The notes under the pieces were generated by a model. That model was not told the DNA's origin, searched no databases, and saw only the letters and a program-made list of their open reading frames with translations. 64,000 nt of DNA, taken from assembly GCA_000969725.1 (NCBI GenBank), contig JXSR01S002699.1. One strand, given 5' to 3'. Of the stretch, positions 37,231 through 47,793 are shown piece by piece. Each line of letters opens with the position of its first letter. The first letter of the stretch is position 1. Both the position numbers and the translations under genes were made by a program. The stretch is from Ophiothrix spiculata (lineage: Eukaryota; Echinodermata; Ophiuroidea; Amphilepidida; Ophiotrichidae).

Positions 37231-37304
37231 ATTCATAGATTCAACTTTCACTTAATATATAATATGTTACATTATTTCTGTTCATATTTTTTTAGGTTAA
37301 TATA

Positions 37305-37693
37305 TGTGACCGTCCAGCCCAAAACAGTAGTAAATGCCAGCTCTTGACATTTTCACTTTTTTAATTGTTTGCAAAGACCATGCTTTAAGGATTAAAATGA
37401 TACCTTAATGAATCGTGTAATTAACTACACATGATTTCCAGAAGTCAAGTTATTGTCAGTCAAAGATTGTCAGGGAGTAAAATGTATAACTGAGATAAAT
37501 GCGTTCAAAGATTAGTCAGCCCTATATAGGTTAATTTAACTTTAAAATGACATTATTAATGATCATTCTGTAATTTAAATATAATCAACCAACAATATAT
37601 AAAAACAAACGATGACAATTATCAAAACTATAAAAAATACAGTTGGGGAAATCCCATTCGTAACTCGTCATATCAAAAAGTACTTACCTTAAG
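37305..37693. mobile_element. Possible old GTGACC-type element
   Basis: GTGACCGTCCAGCCC at left and CTCGTCATATCAAAAAGTAC at right, with an internal TTTAAAATGACATTA-type phrase, recall the GTGACCC family, but similarity is weak. Confidence 0.35.
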
Positions 37694-37979
37694 TTAAGTG
37701 TTTGTCTATGTTAATCATGTAATTCATTATTTACGTTTTGTTCTCTTTTCTTTCATGTTATTTCAAATATCTGACGGATAAACAGGTATGTAACTTTTAA
37801 TAATTATTTATTTCACTAAATATGTGACCGTAAATTAGAAAAATTGTAAATTAGTTTTCAGCTTATTACATATTTTTTTCCTTCATAATAATATACTATA
37901 TTCTTTTAATTATCATTATTTTCCATTAGGATATTGAAATAATAACTACCGACATAATTCCAGTCACTTACAAATGGGT

Positions 37980-38340
37980 TGAAAAAAGAATTTGGGTTAG
38001 CATTTTATTACACCCATCGTTAAAATCCACGCTTTAGATACATTCATGTACAACGTGCATCATTTTCAAATCATACTACAGTGATGGCCAATGACGTAAA
38101 TTACAAAACATAGAAATAAAGAAGATTATCCTAGGGAGGTTGACGCTAACGATACGCTTCCTGGATTTTTGTTGAGACAGAATGTCTTCTGACTGACTTG
38201 ACTTACACGAATTTAAAAAGCTATTTGAATATAACTTCAAAATTATCTCGGAAGTTAATCTTGGACTGAATGAGCTTGCTATTTAAATCAAAATATATTC
38301 CAAGAGCAACATAAGATATCATAACATTTCAAATTTACTC
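37980..38340 (+). repeat. Third diverged copy of the 18/22-kb module
   Basis: TGACGTAAATTACAAAACATAG at about 38,091, the AGGGAGGTTG block and CGCTTCCTGGATT match 21,963-22,080 in order, and more weakly 18,410-18,560. It is noncoding. Confidence 0.6.
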
Positions 38341-38738
38341 GATGTTTATTAGACAGTTCATTTGGCATTTTTCTGAAAACCCTGAAATACAATCTACTAA
38401 TAGCAGTTAAAAAATCGAAACAATCCCTTACGATAAATGCTAAATCTGTATCCATGTTTATTGTACAATGTAAACTTTTAGTATAGTGTAATGGAATTCG
38501 ATGTAAAAAATGTAATACACAACATCTAAGTAATATGGATAATCTCTATCTTCTTTGTGCAGCTAACACAAATGATTATATATATGTTGCTCTTCGCTTC
38601 AGAACCGCTAAATGTTGCCACTCTCTTGACTACTTGAATATTAAAATATTATCATTTTCATTTCTAGAGTTTTGACTTACAAAAGGTTAAGAAAATTAAC
38701 TTAAAACCGACATTTTGACCTTGGCAAAATCGAATGTT

Positions 38739-38915
38739 AAGGACTCTGTCACACATTAATTAATAGAGCTTAACGTACGCCTAACGTACTTAATCCTACG
38801 ACATGTATTGTTTTGTTTTTCGTCATGGGCTCCTTCAATACGTTATCCATACTTTTAATTCGTTGTCAATACGGTGATGTTCGTTTTTCACACGTTCAGT
38901 TTTTACAAGTTTTTA
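38739..38915. mobile_element. Relic of the CTCTGTCACACATCACCG TIR family
   Basis: AAGGACTCTGTCACACATTA, TACGCCTAACGTACTTAATC and ATACGTTATCCATAC match 48,796-48,930 in order. The right TIR is not recognisable. Confidence 0.65.
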
Positions 38916-40589
38916 CTTTTGCACAAACTCTTTTTTTATTTTATACTACATATCTTGCATTTGGCCGCCAGAAGGAAATTGATTTTGCTCGACCCAAATT
39001 TTCTCACGTTTTAAAACGTATCATCTTCTGGTGAGAACATTTTATTAGTAATACAAGCGATACGTGAGTGAATTTCTGGACAGGAAACAGAATGTTAGAT
39101 TGTAGTATTGAGGAATGTCTGGGTCTGAAATCTGTTGACTAATTTGATAAGCATTCGTTGTCTGCGTTGTAGAAAATGTATTTTTATAACTTTGTATGCT
39201 ACATACGGTATCTCAAAAAAAAAAAGTTTCTTGAATGGCATGAAATATATTTCAAAAGACACACTCAATAAAAGTGATAAATCAGGACATATCCCATAAT
39301 GTCAAGGGCATGTCACATAGCATAAGAAATACTTTTTTTTAAACAACGCATAACATTAGTGCACATTAAACACTCGACCCTTTCGAGATATAAAATGAAA
39401 CAAAAACAAAAAAACGGCTAAACTATTACGGAATTACTTGTAAATGTAGGTCCAATTCATTTTGTTGGTTTGTTTGTGCACAGGTCACAGGTTACAAGAG
39501 TCTAAATATCTTTGGAGCGATTGAGCCGAACTCCGCATATTTTGGAGAGTATCCCCAGAAATAGCCATTGCTCATATCACTTCCCGAATATCTTACATTC
39601 AACCGACAGTTGGCCGCCATTTACCACCGGCTACAAAAACGGCAGCCGTCTCTGGACGGACAACATTTGGTTGAAGTTTGAAGCGGTCCCTATAAAATAG
39701 CACAATAGTATATTTGTCATTTTATGTATTCAGTGAGATGAAATTGATTTGCGTTTATTTTGGAATTGTTTAACATACACACTTGCCATCGTTTAATTTC
39801 ACTAATAATTTCAATAAAGTGTAAGATAGATAAGTATGGTTGTACTGTCAGCAAAGCTGCAATATATCTAGTTTGATACTTGATATAAGATATGCCCAAT
39901 GACCATCGCCAAAATATCGAATTGATTTGCTCCGTCTACATCTGACTCTATAGAGCACGTGACCAGGTTTAGCAATATTTTCATATTTCTCTTTGATATG
40001 AAGCAAACTTCATATTAAGACGGTTATTTCACCTGTTTACACATTTACACTGAAAAATATTTCCCGTATTTTTTTCGGGAAAATACCTTGCAATTTTATT
40101 GCCAACAGCTTACCGTAATTCTTACAGATTCCTGTCAAATTTAATAAAAAGTAATTTTATCTTATAAAAATATAAAGAATAACTTCCGAATGTCATCTTG
40201 CACATTTCCTTATAACTGAAGGTGGTTGCCTTATATTTGACTTATTCACTATTTACACATTACCCATTTTCCTTGTGTGGGAATTTGAACCCGGTGTGAA
40301 AGAAATCTTAGTCCCCCTGAAATGGTAGTCCGCCATTCCATAGAACATTCCGGAATAAAGCGTGAATCTAATGTTGCGTGAGAGTTGTTACGCTATGCTT
40401 TATTGTACATCCCGAACAATAAGAACGGTGACTTACATTCCTGGAAATCAAGTGCTCTATCATCTACGGCATTCCGTGACTGCTAATTATTTTCTTTTTT
40501 ATTTATATTTAAGGGTAAATGACCTCCATATGCTCAGGAAAATATGAATCCTAACTATTTTTAATCATGAAAAGATGAATTGTTTTCAC

Positions 40590-40678
40590 TGTATTGGCGG
40601 GGACTCGAACCATGGATTATGGCAGGGGTTGGTCATACATTATGAAGCGAGTGATCTACCGCTGAGCTATCCAGGCAG
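40590..40678 (-). ncRNA. tRNA-like sequence in left arm
   Basis: On the minus strand GCCTGGATAGCTCAGCGGTAG carries an A box and CCATGGTTCGAGTCC a B box. The T stem pairs poorly and the acceptor ends do not match well, so this is a tRNA-derived promoter relic rather than a working tRNA gene. Confidence 0.65.
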
Positions 40679-42500
40679 TGACGAGATTGTGAACTAAATC
40701 TAAAACATAAACATTAGAATGCCGTATTTTTCTTTTGTTTACATGAAAATTGCAATTTGCCTCAATGGAATGCTTAATTTGTAGATAAGTGTAGATAATG
40801 TAGATACTAAAAACAGGTAATTCACAGCTCAAACAGGGCGATCACAGATTCGTTATTCACGTCCGTTTTTTTTTTTTTTTTCAGGGAAAACAACGCGGGT
40901 TTGTGATATTTTCATTCAAAAACAACACCACATATTTATAAAATATTATTTGCAATTCAATAAGAAGTATCAAGCCTACAATCTGTCAACATTTGAAAAC
41001 AATCACATTGTTCGAACATCATGAAATTATGAGGTTTCGGCGAAAAGGGCCTCAACTTTTCTAAATAGTCTAATGATGTCATTTTGACCTTGATAATTGA
41101 CGTGAAATCAAAAGTAAAGATTTATGTATAAACTGCAGAATCTACTTCATATGTACGCCAAATATTGAGATATTCTGACATGTGTAAGTAGGTAAAACCT
41201 TACATTAAAAATGATGTTCAGCCGAACGAGACGATTTAGGGACTGTAGCCTTAAGTACAAAATAATAATATCTGATCATATCTGAGTTTCCTTGTAGATT
41301 CACAATTAACGGGAAGCACCCATAAAAAAAAAATGACGTCAAACTTGCCGTAAAATTTACATTATTTTTACGGGATTTAACCGTCAGAACAAACATGTCG
41401 TCAACCGTAATAATAATATGTTTTTCAGTGTAACTGTCATTAGTAATAATACTCAGCTCATGTAATCTTGTTAACTTGAATTAACATTCGCAAGTAATCG
41501 CGTAAGTATATATGACGATAGCAAACAGTTTACTTTATCATCATGGACCTCTTTTATTTAAAAAAAAATGTAAAAAACAACACTCTATTCGGATCATAAT
41601 CAAAAGAAACAATCATCAAGACACTGCTATTTCAACAATTAAGTTTCTGCTTTAACTGATTTTTTGTAGCCGACGCATGTTGCTACACATCACATTTACA
41701 CATTGTAAACTTTGATGTTGTATCGTTTTTTATTGAATTTGGAATCAATTAAGAGTATTGCGATGAAACCCATGGCTCTTGCACAAAATGATTAAGTATA
41801 CACATAGAGACCGGTATTTGATATTGCATTTATCATCATATTTCTTGATTTAACGATCAACAAATGCGTTGAAAACGAAAGAATATGACTATCTGAGTGC
41901 GTTAAGACTATACAGTCCCTAAAAACGTCTCACTCGGCCGAATGTAATGTTTACTGCAAGTTTTTACCTACTTACACCCATTAGAATATCACAAGTTTTG
42001 GCGTACACATTGAATAAAGTCTCTAGTTTATACAAATAACTTTACTAGTAATTTCTTGTCCATTATCAAGGTCAAAATGACGCCTAAAGACTACTTCGAA
42101 AAAAAGTTGACCCTTTTTCGCCGAAACCTCATAATTTCATGATGTTCGAACAAATCAACTGGTTTCAAATTTTGACAGATTGTAGGCTGGGTACTTCTTA
42201 TTGAATTACAAACAATATTTTATAAATATGCTGAGTTGAATTTGAATGATAATGTAACAGATCCGGGTTGTTTTGCCCGAACATCCGGACGTGAATTACG
42301 ACTCTGAGTTTGCCCTGTTTGCACTGTGAATTGCCTGTTTTTTAGTATCTACATTATCTACATTTTGTCTGATATACGCATTTGCATAATTAACTTACAA
42401 ATCGAGCATTCCAATGAGGCAAAAATTGCATTTCTATGTAAACAAAAGAAAAATACGGCATTCTAATGTTTATGTTATAGATTTTAGTTCTCAATCTCAA

Positions 42501-42590
42501 CGCTACCTTGATAGCTCAGCGGTAGATCTCTCGCTTCGTAATGCATGACTAACCCCCGCCATAATCCATGGTTCGATTCCCCCCAAAGCA
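42501..42590 (+). ncRNA. tRNA-like sequence in right arm
   Basis: GATAGCTCAGCGGTAGA (A box) and GGTTCGATTCC (B box, perfect) lie 50-odd bases apart, followed 20 bases on by a T run (CTTTTTA) that could end polymerase III transcription. Anticodon-stem pairing is not convincing. Confidence 0.68.
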
Positions 42591-42762
42591 GTGGAAACTA
42601 TTTATCTTTTTATCATTGAAAAATAGTTAGGATTCACATTTTCCTGAGCATATGGATTCCTCGTACCCTTAAAGCGTATTTTGTCTTAAACTTGTTTCAC
42701 CACCAACAAATCATAAAAAGTACATAATTACATGTATGTGCTTTCCTATACCACTTATGCAT

Positions 42763-43124
42763 CTATCACTTCTAACTCCGGCCCCCGGGGACCCGGGCGC
42801 TAGCGGAGAATGCGCCCGAGCTCGTTCATCACAATTTGACGAGTCCCCGCCTAACACTCCGCCGACTTCCCCGTAGGGCGGGCATCCTCAAATCTGAGTC
42901 ACCGACGAAGTCCCGGCCCCATACCACAGGAAAAGGGCTCAAATTTCATAGATTTACGTCCCGGTCAAATTCCCTGCCTAAATGGTCACCATCGAGCCAC
43001 TGCCGCATCCCCGCACGCGTTCCCCGCCTGGCGGGGACATCAGCATGCACAACTTTCCCGCACGAGCATGACGAGCTCCCCGCTAGTGCCCGGGTACCCG
43101 GGGGCCGGAATTACAAGTGATAGG
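42763..43124. mobile_element. GC-rich TIR element in AT-rich DNA
   Basis: The 362-bp element starts CTATCACTTCTAACTCCGGC and ends with the near-complement, with TIRs of about 45 bp continuing through CCCCCGGG.ACCCGGGC.CTAGCGG. It is flanked by TGCAT on both sides (42,758-42,762 and 43,125-43,129). By eye its GC content is near 60% and it is dense in CpG, against roughly one-third GC around it. A hairpin CCCCGCCTGGCGGGG lies at about 43,022. A 94-codon open frame inside matches nothing I know and is probably accidental. Confidence 0.85.
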
Positions 43125-43440
43125 TGCATTAATGTGGAATTAAATTCGGGATCCCGAAAGGATCATAACTGATAAAGTAAGCATCTTCAAGCCAAATCAT
43201 TAGGAATGTGTTAATATCTACCAAGATAATCCAAATAAGCCAAATTGGTGACAGGGGGCGCTTCATTTTAACAGTTTATAGTATTGCTTTAACTTGTCTT
43301 ATATTTGTGCTTCCGCGATGTGTATCTTCGAAAATGAGGGAAATATTTAAGCATGAGATTATCCAAATATTTATCGGTTCAAGAGTTAGATAATTGGTGT
43401 AAGAGACCAACCAAATTAATCCCCCACGTTTGGTTTCTTT

Positions 43441-43701
43441 AACACTATGTCACACATCACTGTATGGAGCAAAACGTACACCTAACATACTTTATCCCAC
43501 TATTGTCCTGTTTTATGCATTGTTGTTCGTCATGTGTTTGTTACAAATACGATCAATACGTTATCCATACGGTCTGTCCGTTGTGTATACGTTTAATTCG
43601 TAATTCATACGGTGATGGTACGTTTAGCACATGTTCAGTGTGTGAAACTTCTGTACGTTATACGTACGTTTTGCTCTATACGTTGATGTATGACAGAGCC
43701 T
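43441..43701. mobile_element. CTCTGTCACACATCACCG family TIR element
   Basis: The left end reads CACTATGTCACACATCACTG and the right end GTTGATGTATGACAGAGCC, inverted relative to each other. The interior follows the order of the element at 48,796 (CTGTTTTATGCATTGTTGTT, ATACGTTATCCATACGGTCT). It is noncoding. Confidence 0.85.
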
Positions 43702-43769
43702 TTAAGTCGAACATATCCTAACGTATTTAGCGGCCCTTCAAATATATCTATTTATATATGTCATCGACG

Positions 43770-43831
43770 TAGACAAAGCTGTATACATTTCAGTATGAGA
43801 TAGACAAAGCTGTTTGCATTTCAGTATGAGG
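43770..43831 (+). repeat. Two-copy 31-bp tandem repeat
   Basis: The unit TAGACAAAGCTGTATACATT followed by TCAGTATGAGA is repeated once, with two differences. Confidence 0.9.
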
Positions 43832-45400
43832 TACATAAATATTAAATCCGAAATGAAAATCTATTATTACACTATGTAATGCAATCAAAATGATGATTTT
43901 AAAATGTCTTCAAAATGATGTTAATCGATATTTTGTAAGACAGTGTAAAAGTGAAAAATGAAATATATGATCTAATAATATAACAATAGTTATTCGGATT
44001 CCTAATGTCATTTCGAGTGATGTTTTTAACATTCACGTCAAAGTAACGAACTTAAACCGATTTTTCGAGATAAAAACAAAAATACTGTAATTTGAAAATG
44101 GGCTGAATACTTCATGATTTACTGTTAAACAATTAGTATATACAAACATGCACATAAAATCAAGTTATATATACAATTTTTCTTTTCGAAGCACAACTTG
44201 TTGATCATAAAACTGAAATTAAGATATGAATCGTGGTTTTTGAAATAATATTTACAATAATCTAAAAATGAGTTATATTAAACCAAGTCAAATTTTAGAA
44301 TTTTACTTAAAACTGTTCACTATATAGAGTTGTTGGTTTTTTATTTCCTATTCTAAGATAATCGTTCAATATGTTAAAAACTTTTGCTTTTTGACACAAC
44401 CGTTGTATATACAATTCTTGTATTTGCTAGTTTTTAATAACAACGGACTTCAAATGGTTATTAAGGGCATATTGTTTCAACCTCCTTATTTAAAACACAA
44501 CTAAATGAACTGACCGTTACTTCTGACTGTGGATGACCTTCAAGGCAAAAACACACTTGACCAACAACAGGAAATCGAGCCATCTTATTATTTAGTTTAC
44601 TTACAAAACATTTCGACTTGGAGTTGTTAAGGGCCTCAGAGGCAATATGCTAATGATTATAAGAGGCATCGGATGAAGGCATTAGATGAAACATTAGATC
44701 AGCAAGTAACTAGATTATTTGGTTTAGCTTTGGAGAAGGATGGTTTACTCTTGTGTAAAAAAGAACACGAGGGGCCATTTCAATGTCAATTGGTAAAGGG
44801 ACCAATTCTCTCAGCAAAAAAAAATCGTGTTGATGCAGCAACGTTTTCCTCACCTTTATGTTTTGATTGCTAAAAACAACACATTTCATAACCTCATTAC
44901 CTAAGGTAAATACTTTTAACCTTTGATTTTTGCTTGTATTACATAAGTTAATGACTGTTTCATTTTTCCCTTTATTGCGAAAGTTCACTAACTTTTAAAA
45001 TCTTGTATCACTTTGTTTTCTAACTTAAAACTGCTTTAAATCATGTCCATACTTGCCAGATCGATGAAAAGAAATACGTTGGTTTGAGTCTTGATCAATC
45101 TTCAGGTGTGCAAGACATGTGTCAATTGTTTTGTCATTGTGACTACAATCGTAGACTCTTTATATGGGACCGAAACTAGCAAAAAAATCTTGGAAGATTT
45201 GTGTTGATAAAACAGGTGTTATGTTTTAATCAATACTGTGATTTGCGATCTACTACATTTGATAATAATTCATGGCATTGACCAGCTAAAGAATCAGACA
45301 AGGATACTTCATCAAGCCAAATTTAACAGCACTTAGTTTTATACGACAGCGTATACTGACTCTATCAGTTAATTAAATCATTCCCATATGAAACACTAAG
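43832..45400. other. AT-rich sequence, nothing recognised
   Basis: Small open frames at 44,673-44,988 overlap on both strands and carry no recognisable motif. No repeats or TIRs are seen. Confidence 0.5.
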
Positions 45401-45417
45401 GGTGGATTCATACTGTC

Positions 45418-45590
45418 ATACATTCGGTACCGAATGTATACTTGTGACGTCAAAATCATTCGACACCGAATGAAACTGGATAAACATGCCGAGTTGAAAC
45501 TGATTCAATAGCCCGCTTGACAACACCATTCAGCACGTATTGATTTAAATATATCCTTCTCCGGTTCATACTTTTTATTCGATACCGAAT
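45418..45590. promoter_or_regulatory. Cluster of three ATTCGRYACCGAAT palindromes
   Basis: A perfect 22-bp palindrome with core CATTCGGTACCGAATG is at 45,418-45,439. TCATTCGACACCGAATGA follows at 45,456-45,473 and ATTCGATACCGAAT at 45,577-45,590. Three near-identical dyads in 173 bp are unlikely by chance. They could be protein-binding sites or repeats within an unrecognised element. Confidence 0.5.
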
Positions 45591-45994
45591 ATATTTTGAA
45601 AAGAAAGTACAAAAAAAAGCTATTATTGAAATTATTAAATGTCCTACAAAACAGATCCACAGGTTGCGTATAATCAAAGCATGTGCGACTACGCAGTGAT
45701 AACAAAAATGCAATGCACGCAACTTGATTGGTAGTATGACGCAACAATCATGTGCCAAGATAAGTCTTTCATACTACGTGAGGTGATACGCTTGTTTACT
45801 CCACACATTTATTGCGTTCAGATTTTCATGATTTATAGGAAATGTAATGACCTTAATAATAACTATCATGACTATATGATGCCAAAAAGTAACCAACTAC
45901 TGAAAACAAAAACGTTTATATGATTCTTGATTTACTGTCAATAATATCTATAAATATCTATATTCATTTAACTCAATCGTGCATGAACCAATTT

Positions 45995-46945
45995 ACATTT
46001 TAAATTTACTTAAAGGCTACACTACAAACGTCCGAAAATTCAAAATGTTGTCGAGAAACTACTTTGAAAAATTTAACACCTTTTTGCCTAAACCTCATTA
46101 TGTCATAACGTTCGAACAAGTTGATTGTTTTCAAATTTTGAAAAATAGGCTTGATGTTTCAATATTACAAATAATATATTGTATAAATATTTGGTGTTGA
46201 TTTTGAACGATAATGTAATGAGCTCGAGGTAATTTGCCTACCAAAAAACGACTGAAAGCTCTGCTTATTCTTGGGTTTTTTACATTCCTTTGTATCCGTC
46301 TAACATTAGTATTTGTAAATTTTATATGTAAATTTAACATTCCATCAAGGCAAAAGAAAAAAAAAAAAAAATACAGCATTGTAATGTATATGTTTTGTAT
46401 TTCACTTCACAATCTAAAGGATGCCCGGACGGCTCAGTGAAAGTTCTCTCGATTTGTATTGCATCACGCCAGAAGCCATGCAATTAGTCAGGTTAGCTCA
46501 ATCGGTAAGGCGCTCGCTCGCGGTGCGGAAGGTCCCGAGTTCGAACCCTGCTGGTGCCAAAAAAGTTGAGTGTGCTTGACATTCCCTTGGACAAGGAACT
46601 AACTGCTAATTGTCTCGTGGAAACCCGTACGAAACTCGGGGAGCGATGGTACGTATGTGGGCTGATCAAGGTTCACCGCCCCTAGAGGTTGTCGCAGAAC
46701 CTGAAATGGTGCTTGGTGTGGAATGGAGCTTACTTGGGCCACAGTGGTCAGCGAACACCTGTAAAGTGTGCAGAGGCCGAGTGGAATTACAAATCTGGGA
46801 GGCATAGCGCACTATAAATCCCCAGTATTGTTTTTTAATCCCGCAAATGCAGTGGAACTATATTTATCTTTTCATAATTATTTGAGTAATTCTGATTCGC
46901 ATTTTTCTGAACAGTCAATGTCATTTACCCTTAAAGCCATGTTTT
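45995..46945 (+). repeat. Third copy of the foldback arm, split by a SINE
   Basis: 45,995-46,480 matches 42,050-42,560 (AACTACTTTGAAAAA, CCTAAACCTCATTATGTCAT, then the tRNA-like CCGGACGGCTCAGTGAAAG). 46,842-46,945 matches 42,580-42,672. The SINE at 46,487-46,838 sits between. The tRNA-like part is more decayed than in the foldback. No inverted partner arm is seen nearby. Confidence 0.78.
46487..46838 (+). mobile_element. tRNA-derived SINE nested in another repeat
   Basis: This is the best preserved of the three SINEs. The head GGTTAGCTCAATCGGTAAGG contains a good A box and GAGTTCGAACCC a good B box, so the internal RNA polymerase III promoter looks intact. The body and 3' end match the other two. 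It splits the arm-like repeat at 45,995-46,945: sequence to its left (ending GAAGCCATG) and right (starting CAGTGGAAC) is continuous in the copy at 42,501-42,672. Confidence 0.92.
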
Positions 46946-47307
46946 TTTTTCTTCAAATATTACCTGCATAAATGAATGTTCCATTTTGCCATCTTACATT
47001 TCTATAACGCTCTGTCACACATCACCGTATAGAGCAAAACCTAATAATAATAATAATAACAATAATAACAACAAAAAATTATATAGCGCAGAATGCAAAA
47101 ACTTCGATGCGCTTTACACAGTCAAAATACGTAAACTACTGCAAAAAATATTATATATAAATTAAACCAAAAAGTTTAAAATAACCAGATTAAAAGTCCT
47201 TAGATAATATAAACTAGGTATACAAGCAGAAAATGCAGTTGATAAAATAAACATAATAACTCAAGCTTGGCGAAAAATGCACTACACGGTGTGGCCGGCA
47301 CAAATTT

Positions 47308-47344
47308 GACTCAGAGGAGAGGTTACCAGCACGTCACTCTGGTC
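47308..47344 (-). ncRNA. LINE 3' UTR hairpin 1
   Basis: The stem GAC-CAGAG/CTCTG-GTC (one bulged T) encloses the 20-base loop GAGAGGTTACCAGCACGTCA as read on the plus strand. Confidence 0.7.
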
Positions 47345-47464
47345 AATAACAAATATATTTGAAATTCATTTGAGAACAACGTGGATAAAAAGATAAAAAC
47401 GGCACATAGTAAAAATGATGTTGCGATGCTCCAATACATAATGTATGATGAAATTTCAGCTCAA

Positions 47465-47502
47465 GACTGAGGGCAGAGGTTACTAGCACATCACCCTCAG
47501 TC
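47465..47502 (-). ncRNA. LINE 3' UTR hairpin 2
   Basis: The stem GACTGAGGG/CCCTCAGTC is perfect over 9 bp and encloses the 20-base loop CAGAGGTTACTAGCACATCA as read on the plus strand. Confidence 0.75.
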
Positions 47503-47578
47503 AGTAAAATTGAACAATATATCACAGCAGATAAATAATAACACAGAGATATTGCACAAGAAGCTCAATTTACCCTGA

Positions 47579-47615
47579 GACTAAGGGGAGAGGTTACCAG
47601 CACTTCACCCTTGTC
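47579..47615 (-). ncRNA. LINE 3' UTR hairpin 3
   Basis: The stem GAC-AAGGG/CCCTT-GTC (one bulged T) encloses the 20-base loop GAGAGGTTACCAGCACTTCA as read on the plus strand. Confidence 0.7.
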
Positions 47616-47673
47616 AAAACATACATACAGGGTAAAAACAAACATAATTGCAGAAATGGTAAAAATCACAAAA

Positions 47674-47793
47674 TCACAGATAGCACTTCATAAACAAATG
47701 CGTTTTGAGATGTGACTTGAAGACGCTAACAGACGGAGCTTGACGGATGGTGATAGGAAGGTCATTCCATAAATTTGCAGCGGCAAACGCACG
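47674..47793 (-). pseudogene. LINE reverse transcriptase, last 39 residues
   Basis: The minus-strand reading begins RAFAAANLWNDLP and ends SHLKTHLFMKCYL followed by a stop at 47,674-47,676. The 'A-x-x-L-W-N-x-L-P-x-x-I-R..S..F-K-x-x-L-K-T-x-L-F' pattern is the standard C-terminus of many jockey/CR1-group and related LINE proteins. All catalytic motifs are absent because the copy is 5'-truncated. There is no start codon and no frame beyond the fragment. Confidence 0.88.

Larger units (their letters stand above)
40509..42672. mobile_element. 2.2-kb foldback element with 750-bp arms
   Basis: Arms 40,509-41,252 and 41,903-42,672 are inverted copies with moderate divergence and indels around a spacer of 650 bp. 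Outer anchors are AAGGGTAAATGACC and its complement-like TACCCTTAA; inner anchors include GAGACGATTTAGGGACTGTA against TACAGTCCCTAAAAACGTCTC. Each arm carries a tRNA-like sequence about 90 bp from its outer end, both facing outward. A third copy of one arm lies at 45,995-46,945. No protein is encoded. It may be a foldback transposon, or two tRNA-derived elements in inverted arrangement. Confidence 0.85.
47042..47793 (-). mobile_element. 5'-truncated LINE, 3' end with reiterated hairpins
   Basis: On the minus strand the fragment encodes only the last 39 residues of a reverse-transcriptase protein, then a 3' UTR of about 630 bp. It ends in a possible stem-loop (AGCGCA/TGCGCT, near 47,085-47,113) and a TTA/TTG microsatellite at the 3' terminus. 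That is the layout of LINEs whose 3' hairpin is recognised by their own reverse transcriptase. The 3' UTR holds three hairpins with constant loops (47,308-47,344; 47,465-47,502; 47,579-47,615). The target may be CTAA on both sides. Confidence 0.88.

Noticed and set aside
39512-39700. Less AT-rich stretch with a 62-codon frame
   Set aside because: No motif. Its right end resembles the TIR-like ends near 23.27 and 23.74 kb, so it is more likely a repeat fragment, but no partner end was found.
40590-42590. Functional tRNA genes at 40,590-40,678, 42,501-42,590 and 62,436-62,521
   Set aside because: A and B boxes are present but stems pair poorly and all lie inside repeats.
42836-43120. 94-codon frame in the GC-rich island
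   Set aside because: It lies wholly inside a TIR element, and stop codons are rare in GC-rich DNA; no motif is recognisable.
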